From: Afifella aestuarii
Lineage (GTDB): Bacteria > Pseudomonadota > Alphaproteobacteria > Rhizobiales > Afifellaceae
Assembly: GCF_004023665.1 (NCBI RefSeq)
Contig: NZ_SAUF01000001.1
Location: forward strand, 310,001-374,000
Length of the DNA stretch: 64,000 bases
Direction of reading: 5' to 3'
Below are positions 45,220-53,070 of the stretch, piece after piece; the stretch's first letter is position 1, and the number at the start of each line of letters is the position of its first letter. The position numbers and the translations under genes are program-made. The notes under the pieces are model-generated. The model worked only from the letters and a program-made list of their open reading frames with translations, was not told the origin of the DNA and searched no databases.

Positions 45220-46014
45220 ATGTTGCGCCTTTGGCAGGATCTGACGAGCCCCGAACTTGCCCGATGCGATCCCGCGCGCACCGTGGCGATCCTGCCGATC
45301 GCGGCCACCGAGCAGCACGGGCCGCATCTGCCTCTCGGCACCGATTGCCACATCGCCGAAGGGCTTGCGGGGGAGCTTGCAAAGACGCTCGATCCCGATG
45401 TCGAAGCACTGCTTCTTCCGACGGTCAGCGTGGGTGCCTCGCTCGAACACATGTCCTTTGCCGGCACGCTGTCGCTTTCGGCGGCGCAGATGACGCAGAC
45501 GATCGTCGCCATGGGTGAAGGGGTGGCGGCGTCGGGCCTCAAGAAACTCATTCTGATCAGCTCGCATGGCGGCAACACGCCCTCGGCCGGGGCGGCCGTG
45601 CTCGAACTTCGGGCGCGCCACGGGCTTCTGGCGGTGACGACGAGCTGGCGGCGCTTCGGTCTGCCGGCGGAGCTTGCCGATGATTTCGAGCGCGCCGTCG
45701 GCATTCACGGCGGCTTTGTCGAAACCGCCCTGATGTTGCATTTCAAGCCCGATCTCGTCCGGCATCTTTCTCTGGAGAATTTTCCCTCGCGGCAAAGCGG
45801 GCTTACCGAGCGCTATCGCCATCTTCGCGCCTATGGCGATGTCGGCTATGGCTGGCTTGCCGAGGATCTGAATGCCGAAGGGGTCGTCGGCAACGCCGCC
45901 GCGGCGAGCGCCGAAGCGGGGGCCGCGATCGCCCGGCACCAGGCGCGGGGCATGGCGGAACTCGTGCGTGAGGTGGCGGTTGCCGACATGCGCGAGTGTC
46001 TTGCCGAAGAATGA
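45220..46014 (+). CDS. Creatininase family amidohydrolase
   Basis: A 264-residue protein from the ATG at 45220, which follows GGAGAGG; a start five codons upstream is possible. The family metal site is visible as ILPIAATEQHGPHLPLGTDCHIAEG, where Glu, His and Asp bind two metals, and the later SSHGGNTPSAGAAVLELRA and GFVETALMLHFKPDLV segments hold the remaining ligands. Relatives include creatininase, the riboflavin pathway ArfB and mycofactocin MftE; none of those pathways is seen here, so the substrate is unknown. It is followed after 117 bases by the FAD oxidoreductase on the same strand. Confidence 0.87.
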   Translation: MLRLWQDLTSPELARCDPARTVAILPIAATEQHGPHLPLGTDCHIAEGLAGELAKTLDPDVEALLLPTVSVGASLEHMSFAGTLSLSAAQMTQTIVAMGEGVAASGLKKLILISSHGGNTPSAGAAVLELRARHGLLAVTTSWRRFGLPAELADDFERAVGIHGGFVETALMLHFKPDLVRHLSLENFPSRQSGLTERYRHLRAYGDVGYGWLAEDLNAEGVVGNAAAASAEAGAAIARHQARGMAELVREVAVADMRECLAEE

Positions 46015-46131
46015 GGCGCGACAGGGCTTTACGGCGGCCCGCAGCTTTGATTGAACCAGCGCCGGGCGCGCCAGAACCCGGTATCGGCACCGCGCCCTGA
46101 GGCGCTTTGGGAAAGGCGCCGAGGAGGACAT

Positions 46132-47085
46132 TTGAAGGACGCATCGATCGCCATCATCGGAGCCGGCCTCGCCGGTCTCGCCGCCGCCAGGCGCCTGCGT
46201 GCGGCAGGGCTCGACCCCATCCTCTTCGAAGCGGCCGGAAAGTCCGGAGGGCGGCTCTCCTCGGAAGAGGTCGCCGGCGTGCCGGTCGATGCGGGCGCGG
46301 TCTATGTCACGGCCCGCGAAGAGCCCTTCAAATCCTTCATGCAAGAGGCGGTCTTCGCCGGCAAGGCGACCGGCTGGGCGCCCTCGGGGCGCGAGAGCGA
46401 CGAGCCCTGGCTCATCGGCCTTCCGAGCATGGACGGCCTCACCGATTTCGCCGGAAAGGGGCTCGATATCCGCACGCATACGGCGGTCGAACGGATCGGC
46501 CGGGCGAGCGAGGGCTATCTCCTGCAAAGCAATTCCGCGCCGATCGGGCCGTTCGATGCGGTGATCGTGGCGCTTCCGGCGTCTGCCGCCGAACCGCTGC
46601 TGCATGCCCATGGCAAGCCCTTCGATCGCCTGTCGGAGGTGGTGATGCGGCCGGCGATCGCGGGGCTCTTCGTCTTTGACGGCGCCGTGCCGATCACGGC
46701 GGACTGGATTTCAAGGCGCGGCGATTTGAGCGTCGCCATCCGCAACAGTTCAAAGGCCGGCCGGGGCGATACGGAGAGTTTCGTCGTGCACGCATCGGCG
46801 GGGTTTTCCGAAGCGCATTTCGGCGCGCGCGAAGACGAGCTGTCGGAGCGGCTCCTCGACCTTCTCGCCGCCGAGGCGGACGGGCCGTTGCCGCCCTTGA
46901 TGGCCCGCAAAATCCGGCGTTGGCGCCAGGCGCTCGTCGCGGAACCCGCGGGCGAACCCTGCCTCGTCGGGGCGAAAGGGCGGCTCGTCGCCTGCGGCGA
47001 CTGGTGCATCGCCGCACGTTCGGAGGCGGCGTTCATTTCCGGCACCGCGGCGGCCGACGCGGCGCTTGCCTCGTTTGCGGATTAG
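46132..47085 (+). CDS. FAD-dependent amine oxidase-like (renalase-type) oxidoreductase
   Basis: A 317-residue flavoprotein. It starts most likely at the TTG at 46132, which follows AGGAGG with good spacing; upstream in-frame starts add 27 residues with no conservation. The FAD site ASIAIIGAGLAGLAAARRLRAAGL is followed by FEAAGKSGGRLSS, the amine oxidase/renalase GG-doublet. The middle has VPVDAGAVYVTARE and the C-terminus LVACGDWCIA...FISGTAAADA, the usual second FAD-contact segment. Similar proteins are annotated as NAD(P)/FAD-dependent oxidoreductases; the natural substrate is unknown. It is followed by a tandem heptamer repeat and converges with leucine dehydrogenase. Confidence 0.85.
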   Translation: MKDASIAIIGAGLAGLAAARRLRAAGLDPILFEAAGKSGGRLSSEEVAGVPVDAGAVYVTAREEPFKSFMQEAVFAGKATGWAPSGRESDEPWLIGLPSMDGLTDFAGKGLDIRTHTAVERIGRASEGYLLQSNSAPIGPFDAVIVALPASAAEPLLHAHGKPFDRLSEVVMRPAIAGLFVFDGAVPITADWISRRGDLSVAIRNSSKAGRGDTESFVVHASAGFSEAHFGAREDELSERLLDLLAAEADGPLPPLMARKIRRWRQALVAEPAGEPCLVGAKGRLVACGDWCIAARSEAAFISGTAAADAALASFAD

Positions 47086-47093
47086 AGGTCCGG

Positions 47094-47142
47094 CGCTTCC
47101 CGCTTCCCGCTTCCCGCTTCCCGCTTCCCGCTTCCCGCTTCC
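47094..47142. repeat. Seven tandem copies of a 7-base repeat
   Basis: The unit CGCTTCC is repeated seven times without a mismatch (49 bases), between the convergent FAD oxidoreductase and leucine dehydrogenase genes. It is neither coding nor a CRISPR, since there are no spacers. The number of copies is likely to vary by slipped-strand mispairing. Confidence 0.95.
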
Positions 47143-47173
47143 CAGCGGCCCGATGCCATGGTGTGTCGGCGCC

Positions 47174-48253
47174 TCAGGCGGCCTGCGAGCGCCGCTTGAC
47201 GGCGGTCAGCCGCTCTTCGGCGAGCTGGTCGGCGATCGCGGCCGTCGTCGTCCTCTCTTCCGCGGCGCGCGCAAAGATCGACGCAAGCGTTGAGCCGATC
47301 GCCTCCACCTTGTCGCGCATCTCCGTCTGCGAGCGGCCGGCGCCGGCCAAAGCGAGCGCCACGACGCCGCCGGCATTGATGGCGTAATCGGGTGCATAGA
47401 GAATGCCGCGTTCGCGCAGCCGCACGGCGTCGTCGGCCTCGGCGAGCTGGTTGTTGGCGGCGCCCGCCACGATCGCGGCGCGGATCTGCGGAATGGTGGT
47501 GCGGTTGAGCCCGGCGCCGAGGGCGCAGGGGGCGAAGAGATCGACCGGCGCGGCATGGATTTCCGCCACGGGCACGGCGAGCGCGCCCCAGGCCTCTTCG
47601 GCGCGCGCCAGGGCTTTCGCGTCAATGTCGGAGACGAGAAGATCGGCGCCGGCCTCGTGCAGCTTTTCCGCGAGGCGCCAGCCGACATGGCCGAGCCCCT
47701 GGACCGCGACGCGGATGCCTTCCAGCGAGCTCGAGCCGAAACGGTATTCGACAGCGGCGAGAATGCCGTGAAAGACGCCGAGCGCTGTATAGGGCGAGGG
47801 ATCGGCGACGCCCGAAGCCGGCGTGCCGCGCACATGCTTCGTCGCGCGGGCGACATCGGCCATGTCGGCGGGGCTGGTGCCGACATCTTCCGCGGTGATG
47901 TAGCGGCCGTCGAGTTCTTCGATCGCGGTGCCGAAGGCCTCAAAAAGCGCCGGGGTCTTGGGCGCGCCGGGGGCGAGAATGATGACGGCCTTGCCGCCGC
48001 CGAGATTGAGGCCGGCGAGCGCGTTCTTGTAGGTCATGCCGCGCGACAGGCGCAGAACATCCTCAAGGGCGGCGCCTTCATCTGCGTAACGCCAGACGCG
48101 GCAGCCGCCGAGGGAGGGGCCGAGCGTGGTGTCGTGGATGGCGATGTAGCCGGCGAGGCCTGCCGCTTCGTCTTCGATGCGCACCACCTCTTCGTGTCCT
48201 TCGAAGGCGGGATGGCTTGCGAGCTCGGCTTCCGACAAGGCGATGACGGGCAT
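47174..48253 (-). CDS. Leucine dehydrogenase (Glu/Leu/Phe/Val dehydrogenase family)
   Basis: A 359-residue amino acid dehydrogenase that deaminates branched-chain amino acids to 2-oxo acids with NAD. The N-terminal domain carries GPSLGGCRVWRYADEGAALEDVLRLSRGMTYKNALAGLNLGGGKAVI with the catalytic lysine; ITAEDVGTSPADM follows; the NAD domain is VAVQGLGHVGWRLAEKL; and ANNQLAEADDAVRLRERGILYAPDYAINAGGVV is the family C-terminal signature. The length and motifs favour the leucine rather than the phenylalanine enzyme, though the two are hard to separate. A His/Cys-free variant or truncation was not seen. Confidence 0.9.
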   Translation of the reverse strand: MPVIALSEAELASHPAFEGHEEVVRIEDEAAGLAGYIAIHDTTLGPSLGGCRVWRYADEGAALEDVLRLSRGMTYKNALAGLNLGGGKAVIILAPGAPKTPALFEAFGTAIEELDGRYITAEDVGTSPADMADVARATKHVRGTPASGVADPSPYTALGVFHGILAAVEYRFGSSSLEGIRVAVQGLGHVGWRLAEKLHEAGADLLVSDIDAKALARAEEAWGALAVPVAEIHAAPVDLFAPCALGAGLNRTTIPQIRAAIVAGAANNQLAEADDAVRLRERGILYAPDYAINAGGVVALALAGAGRSQTEMRDKVEAIGSTLASIFARAAEERTTTAAIADQLAEERLTAVKRRSQAA

Positions 48254-48483
48254 GGCTCAGGTCCTTTTTGTTTTTTTAGGCGTTTCCTCTTGGCGCAGAG
48301 ATAAGCGCCCGGCGCGAAAGCTTCTGGCTGGAGGAGCGCCAAAAAGCCGCGGAGGGAGGGGCAAATGACTTTCTGCCGCGACGTCGGGCGAAAGATTATT
48401 CCGCCGCGCTGTCGCCGCACTTGTGCGAGAAAGCGCCTGTGTGTCCGCCGATTGGGTCGGATGCGATGACCGGAGACTGCCCG

Positions 48484-49134
48484 ATGGCGCGCCGATTGCT
48501 CTCGCTTCTCGTTCTGGCCCTCGCGCTCTTGCCGGGGTCGGCGCTGGCGCATCCGCATGTGTGGGTGGATGTCGCCTCGGAGGTTTCCTTCGACAAAAGC
48601 GGGCGCATCGTCGGCATCCGCCATCATTGGCGCTTCGACGAGGCGTTTTCCGCCTACGCGACGCAGGGGCTCGACGCCGATGGCGACGGCAAATTGTCGG
48701 CCGAGGAGCTGAAGCCCTTGGCGGAGGTCAACGTTACCTCGCTTGCCGATTATGACTTCTTCACCGAGCTTACCGCGGGCGGCGAGCCGGTGAAGCTCGG
48801 CGATCCGGTCGATTACTGGCTGCAGCCGAGCGGCAAGCAACTGATTTTGCATTTCACCCTGCCGCTGAAGAAGCCGATCGCGGCGAACGCGCCGGTCGAG
48901 CTCGTCGTCTCCGATCCGGAATATTTTGTCGCCTTTTCGCTGCCGTCGAAGGAGGCGGTGCGGCTTGCCGATGCGCCGGCCTCCTGCAAGCTCGAGGTGA
49001 CGCTCGGCGAGGAGCCGGATGCGACGGCGGCGGCGATGCTGGCGACGATCGGCGCGGACCAGCGCGAGCTTCCCGCGGAATTCAAGAGCCTGACGGCCGG
49101 CACGGAGAATGCCGCGATGATCACATGTCCCTGA
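48484..49134 (+). CDS. DUF1007 family exported protein
   Basis: A 216-residue protein from the ATG at 48484 (another ATG lies six codons upstream). A signal peptide (MARRLLSLLVLALALLPGSALA) is followed directly by HPHVWVDV, the DUF1007 opening that places metal-binding His at the mature N-terminus. An EF-hand-like loop, DADGDGKLSAEEL, follows and then LAEVNVTSLADYDFFTELT. DUF1007 genes are regularly paired with NicO-type nickel/cobalt transporters, as here with a 10-base overlap, so the protein probably captures or delivers the metal in the periplasm. No other metal gene is adjacent. Confidence 0.9.
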   Translation: MARRLLSLLVLALALLPGSALAHPHVWVDVASEVSFDKSGRIVGIRHHWRFDEAFSAYATQGLDADGDGKLSAEELKPLAEVNVTSLADYDFFTELTAGGEPVKLGDPVDYWLQPSGKQLILHFTLPLKKPIAANAPVELVVSDPEYFVAFSLPSKEAVRLADAPASCKLEVTLGEEPDATAAAMLATIGADQRELPAEFKSLTAGTENAAMITCP

Positions 49135-50231
49135 TGCGGCGAGAGGGGAGTGTGCGGCCGGATACGCCTGTCGCACTTATTGCGCTCATGCCGCTGATCG
49201 TCCTGGCGGCCTTCGTCTGTCTCGTCTCCGATGCCGAGGCGGCGACCTCGCCGTTTGGCGTGGGCCTGCCGGGCGAGGGCGGCGGCGCCGGGCTCGTGCC
49301 GATGATCGCCGCCTTGCAGAAGGGCTTCTACCGCGAATTGACGGCGACCCTGTCGCGGCTCGCCTCCGACGGGTCGGCCTTCTGGTGGCTCGGCAGCGTC
49401 TCCTTCATCTACGGCATCGTGCATGCGGCCGGACCCGGCCACGGCAAGGTGGTGATCTCGTCTTATATCCTCGCCAACGAGAAGACGGCGCGGCGCGGGG
49501 TTCTGATCGCCTTCCTGGCGGCGTTTTTGCAGGCGGTGGTGGCGGTGGCGCTGATCGGCGCGCTTGCGGCGGTTCTGGGGCTGACGAGCTTTGCCATCAC
49601 CGATACGGCGCGGGCCTTCGAGATCGGCAGCTACGGGCTCGTTCTGGCGCTCGGCCTCTTCCTGCTGTTGCGCAAATCGCGGCGGCTTTTCGCGCGGCTG
49701 CGCCTCGGCATGCGTCCTGCGACCGCCGGCCTCGCACCGGTCGCGGCCGGGGCGCATGGGCATGACGTGCATCTGAGCGCGGCGCATTCTCAGGACGGGC
49801 ATTCGCATGACCACCACCCTGATGATCACGGGCATACGCATCACCACGATCACCATCATGATCATGGCGCGTGTTGCGGGCATGTGCCGGATGCGGCGCT
49901 GGTGGAAAAGAGCCGGGGACTGGCCGGCGCGGCCGCGGCCGTCGTCTCCGTCGGTCTGAGGCCGTGTTCGGGCGCCCTCATCGTTCTCGTCTTCGCGCTG
50001 TCGCAGAAGATCTTCTGGGCCGGGGTCGCGGCGACGTTTTTGATGGCGCTCGGGACCGGGCTCACGGTCGCGGTTCTCGCCGCGCTCGCCGTCGGCGCCA
50101 AGGGCGTGGCGGCGAAGCTTCTTCAGACGCGGCCCGGCGCCGGCGCGGCCTTCGTCTCGGTGCTGGAATGGGGCGGGGCGCTCGCGATCACCGCGCTCGG
50201 CGGGCTTCTGCTGGCGGGGGCTCTCGCCTAG
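49125..50231 (+). CDS. Nickel/cobalt transporter of the NicO/RcnA family
   Basis: A 368-residue inner-membrane protein. Family motifs are HAAGPGHGKVVISSYILANE in an early helix and GLRPCSGALIVLVFAL in the second half, both signatures of NicO transporters. About seven hydrophobic segments are present. Between them a cytosolic or periplasmic loop of 43 residues near 208-252 contains 18 histidines (HSHDHH, GHTHHHDHHHDHG) plus two cysteines, a metal-binding tract. The family includes importers for urease/hydrogenase or B12 synthesis and RcnA-like exporters; direction cannot be read from the sequence. It overlaps the DUF1007 gene. Confidence 0.9.
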   Translation: MSLMRREGSVRPDTPVALIALMPLIVLAAFVCLVSDAEAATSPFGVGLPGEGGGAGLVPMIAALQKGFYRELTATLSRLASDGSAFWWLGSVSFIYGIVHAAGPGHGKVVISSYILANEKTARRGVLIAFLAAFLQAVVAVALIGALAAVLGLTSFAITDTARAFEIGSYGLVLALGLFLLLRKSRRLFARLRLGMRPATAGLAPVAAGAHGHDVHLSAAHSQDGHSHDHHPDDHGHTHHHDHHHDHGACCGHVPDAALVEKSRGLAGAAAAVVSVGLRPCSGALIVLVFALSQKIFWAGVAATFLMALGTGLTVAVLAALAVGAKGVAAKLLQTRPGAGAAFVSVLEWGGALAITALGGLLLAGALA

Positions 50232-50249
50232 GCTCCTGCCGCCGTCAGG

Positions 50250-51029
50250 TCAGGTGTCCTGTTCGGCGGCGATTTTCGCCTTGGCGTCCTGATGCTGGCG
50301 GATCGCCTCCGAGAAGGCGGCAAAGATCGCCCGCGAGGGCGGATCGGTCTCCGCCCAGTATTCCGGATGCCATTGCACGCCGAAGGCGAAGCTTGCGGCA
50401 TCCGAGACGCGCACGGCCTCGATGGTGCCGTCATCGGCGGTCGCCTCCACGACGAGGCCGCGGCCGAGCCGGTCGACGCCCTGGCGGTGGACGGAATTCA
50501 CGCGGATGCGCTGGTTTCCGACGATTTTCGCAAGACGGCTGTCCTGCGCGAAGGTGACGTCGTGGGCGAGCGCGAAACGCTGATCGGGTTCGTCGGCCTG
50601 CGAGCGATGATCGAAGCGGCCCTCGATCTCCTGGATTTCCGACAAGAGCGCGCCGCCGAGCGCAACGTTCAGCTCCTGAAAGCCGCGGCAGACGGCGAGA
50701 AGCGGCAGGCCGCGCTGCAGGACGAGGCGGATCAGGGGAAGCGTCGTCGCATCGCGCGAAGGATCGAACGGCCCGTGCTTGTCCTCCGGCGCCACGCCGT
50801 AGCGGTCCGGGTGCACGTTGGAGCGCGAACCGGTGACGAGGACGCCGTCGGCCATTTCCACGGCGGCATCGAGATCGATGCGGTCGGCCATGGAGGGGAG
50901 GATGAGCGGCACCGCACCGATGCTGGTGATGGCCCTCAGATAGGTTTCGGCCACGGAATGCCAGACATAGCCGTCGGCGGGACGGACATCGGCGGTGACG
51001 AGAATGATGGGGGTGTTTCTGCTGCGCAT
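50250..51029 (-). CDS. Gamma-glutamyl-gamma-aminobutyrate hydrolase family protein (PuuD-like)
   Basis: A 259-residue class I glutamine amidotransferase-like hydrolase from the ATG at 51029; ATGs at 51041 and 51062 are alternatives. The catalytic Cys is in LPLLAVCRGFQELNVALGG and the His/Glu pair is in FGVQWHPEYW. Other matches are LPSMADRIDLDAAVEMADGVLVTGSRSNVHPDRYG. PuuD cleaves gamma-glutamyl-GABA in putrescine degradation, but other puu genes are not seen here, so a related peptide may be the substrate. It converges with NicO with an 18-base gap and is divergent from the TRAP operon. Confidence 0.9.
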   Translation of the reverse strand: MRSRNTPIILVTADVRPADGYVWHSVAETYLRAITSIGAVPLILPSMADRIDLDAAVEMADGVLVTGSRSNVHPDRYGVAPEDKHGPFDPSRDATTLPLIRLVLQRGLPLLAVCRGFQELNVALGGALLSEIQEIEGRFDHRSQADEPDQRFALAHDVTFAQDSRLAKIVGNQRIRVNSVHRQGVDRLGRGLVVEATADDGTIEAVRVSDAASFAFGVQWHPEYWAETDPPSRAIFAAFSEAIRQHQDAKAKIAAEQDT

Positions 51030-51209
51030 CGTGGCAGGCATCCTAATGCGGTCGGCAGGCAAAAGTCAGCCCGTCTTCTCGCGTCACGTGCGGCCTTTCT
51101 CAATCTCTTGTCTGCCGCTTCGCCGCAGAGAGCCGCGCTGGACAGAGTTTGGCGAAAATGCAAGTTTTCCCGCCCGCTAAAGAAGACGACCCAAGGGAGG
51201 AAACAGAGC

Positions 51210-52301
51210 ATGGATCGTCGCTCGTTTTTGAAGACAGCCGGGCTCGGCACCGGTGCGGCCGCGGCCACGACCCTTGCCACGCCGGCGCTGTCGCAAAACC
51301 GCATCCAGATCACGTGCGTCACCTCCTGGCCGAAGAACTTTCCGGGCATCGGCGAGGCGCCGGAACGGTTCGCCACCCTGATCGACGGGGCGACGGACGG
51401 GCGCATCACCATGAAGGTCTATGGCGGCGGCGAGCTCGTCCCGCCCTTGAAGTGCAATGACGCCGTGCAGGAAGGCACGGCGCAGATGTACCATTCGGCC
51501 GATTATTATTATCAGGGCAAGCTCACCGGCTATTCCTTCTTCTGCGCCGTGCCGTTCGGCTTCATGCCGGCGGAGATCGACGCCTGGATCCAGAAGGGCG
51601 GCGGCCAGGAATTGTGGGACGAGGTCGGTGGCCAGTTCGGCATCAAGCATCTGCCCGGCGGCAATTCCGGCTCCCAGATGGGCGGCTGGTTCAACAAAAA
51701 GATGCAGACCGTCGACGACTTCAAAGGCCTGAAGATGCGCATTCCGGGCTTCGGCGGCGACGTCATTACGGCGCTCGGCGGTACCTCGGTGACGCTCGCC
51801 GGTTCGGAAATCCTGCCGGCGCTGCAATCGGGCACGATCGATGCGACGGAATGGGTGGGGCCGTGGAACGACCTCGCCTTCGGTCTCTACAAGGTCGCCA
51901 AGAACTACCATTACCCGGGCTTCCACGAGCCGGGCTCGCTTCTGAGCTTCGGGATTTCGCGTCCGTTCTGGGACGGGCTTTCGGAAAGCGACCAGACGCT
52001 GATGACGGCGATCGCCTATGCCGTCAACAACGAGACGCTGTCGTCCTACAACACCCATAACGGCCAGGCGCTGAAGACGCTCGTCAACGATCACGGCGTG
52101 GAACTCGTGGAGTTCTCCGACGATATCTACCGCGAATTCGGCAAGGCGGCGAAAGACGTTCTCGACAAGGCGGGCAATTCCGATCCGCTGACCAAGAAGG
52201 TCTACGAGGCGTTCCTGGATTTCCGTGCCAAGGCAATCGACTGGACGAAGATTTCCGACCAGAGTTACGCCAACAAACGGGCGCTGACGCCTTTCGCGTG
52301 A
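51210..52301 (+). CDS. TRAP transporter substrate-binding protein (TakP-like)
   Basis: A 363-residue periplasmic solute receptor. It begins MDRRSFLKTAGLGTGAAAATTLATPALSQ, with the twin-arginine motif RRSFLK, so it is likely exported folded by Tat. The start follows GGGAGG. The body matches the DctP family branch that includes Rhodobacter TakP: FAVPFGFMPAEIDAW-like segment, GGNSGSQMGGWFNKKM, DFKGLKMRIPGFGGDV, and TEWVGPWNDLAFGLYKVAKNYHYPGFHEPGS. TakP binds 2-oxoacids such as pyruvate; a monocarboxylate 2-oxoacid ligand is inferred, not proven. A strong hairpin lies between this gene and the permease genes. Confidence 0.92.
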   Translation: MDRRSFLKTAGLGTGAAAATTLATPALSQNRIQITCVTSWPKNFPGIGEAPERFATLIDGATDGRITMKVYGGGELVPPLKCNDAVQEGTAQMYHSADYYYQGKLTGYSFFCAVPFGFMPAEIDAWIQKGGGQELWDEVGGQFGIKHLPGGNSGSQMGGWFNKKMQTVDDFKGLKMRIPGFGGDVITALGGTSVTLAGSEILPALQSGTIDATEWVGPWNDLAFGLYKVAKNYHYPGFHEPGSLLSFGISRPFWDGLSESDQTLMTAIAYAVNNETLSSYNTHNGQALKTLVNDHGVELVEFSDDIYREFGKAAKDVLDKAGNSDPLTKKVYEAFLDFRAKAIDWTKISDQSYANKRALTPFA

Positions 52302-52387
52302 GGCTTCGGTCGCGGGTGATGCGACCTGACGCCGAAACGCGTTCTATGGGCGCGTTCGAGGGGGGCGCGTTCGAAGGAAGGGTGTTC

Positions 52388-52418
52388 GGGGCGGGTTCTC
52401 CCGCCCCTTTTCAGTTTT
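52388..52418 (+). terminator. Terminator/attenuator between the TRAP receptor and its permease genes
   Basis: GGGGCGGG, loop TTCT, CCCGCCCC forms a perfect 8-bp GC stem followed by TTTTCAGTTTT. In the only gap of the TRAP operon, it would end most transcripts after the receptor gene, giving more receptor than permease. Confidence 0.85.
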
Positions 52419-52476
52419 CCGCGAGAGGGTTAGGCGCATGCGGCGGGCCGCCTGCCGCGCCTGAAGGGGAGAGAGC

Positions 52477-53019
52477 GTGAAAGCCATCATCGCCGTGATC
52501 GACGGTCTCAACTACCGCATCGGCCGCGCCGTCATGTGGCTCGCCGTCCTGACGGCGCTCGTGCAGTTTGCGACCGTCATCCTGCGCTACGTCTTCTCCA
52601 TCGGCTTCATCCCGATGCAGGAATCCATCTGGTACATGCATGCGATCCTGTTCATGACCGGAGCCGGCTTCACGCTCCTGCAGGACGGGCATGTGCGCGT
52701 CGACGTCCTCTACCGCGAGGCCTCGCCGCGCAAGAAGGCGCTCGTCGATCTCTTCGGCGCGCTGTTTCTGCTCCTGCCGGTGTGCGTGGCGGCCTTCTGG
52801 CTGTCGCTCGGCTATGTCAGCAATTCCTGGCGCATCCTGGAGCGTTCGACGGAAGTGAGCGGCCTGCCGCTCATCTTCGCGCTGAAGACCTTCATCTGGG
52901 TCTTCGCCATTCTCGTCGGGCTGCAGGGGGTGGCGATGGCTCTGCGCGCCATCGTGGCGCTCAAGGAGCATGACGACAGCTATACGGCGGCTGGAATTGC
53001 GCGCGACAGCGTTCACTAA
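52477..53019 (+). CDS. dctQ: TRAP transporter small permease (DctQ)
   Basis: A 180-residue membrane protein from a GTG start that follows GGGGAG. Four helices are seen at about 20-40, 50-70, 87-110 and 130-155. The DctQ signature LQFATVILRYVFSIGFIPMQESIWYMHAILFMTGAGFTLLQDGHVRVDVLYRE is clear. It pairs with DctM in the membrane complex of the sodium-driven TRAP transporter. DctM begins 51 bases later. The symbol names the subunit type, not a proven C4-dicarboxylate specificity. Confidence 0.92.
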   Translation: MKAIIAVIDGLNYRIGRAVMWLAVLTALVQFATVILRYVFSIGFIPMQESIWYMHAILFMTGAGFTLLQDGHVRVDVLYREASPRKKALVDLFGALFLLLPVCVAAFWLSLGYVSNSWRILERSTEVSGLPLIFALKTFIWVFAILVGLQGVAMALRAIVALKEHDDSYTAAGIARDSVH

Positions 53020-53070
53020 TTCACGCAACCAAACGGGCCTCGTCCGCAGAACGGGCGATCGGCAAAGTTC

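Noticed and set aside
47094..47142. CRISPR array
   Set aside because: The repeats are 7 bases, directly adjacent, and have no spacers.
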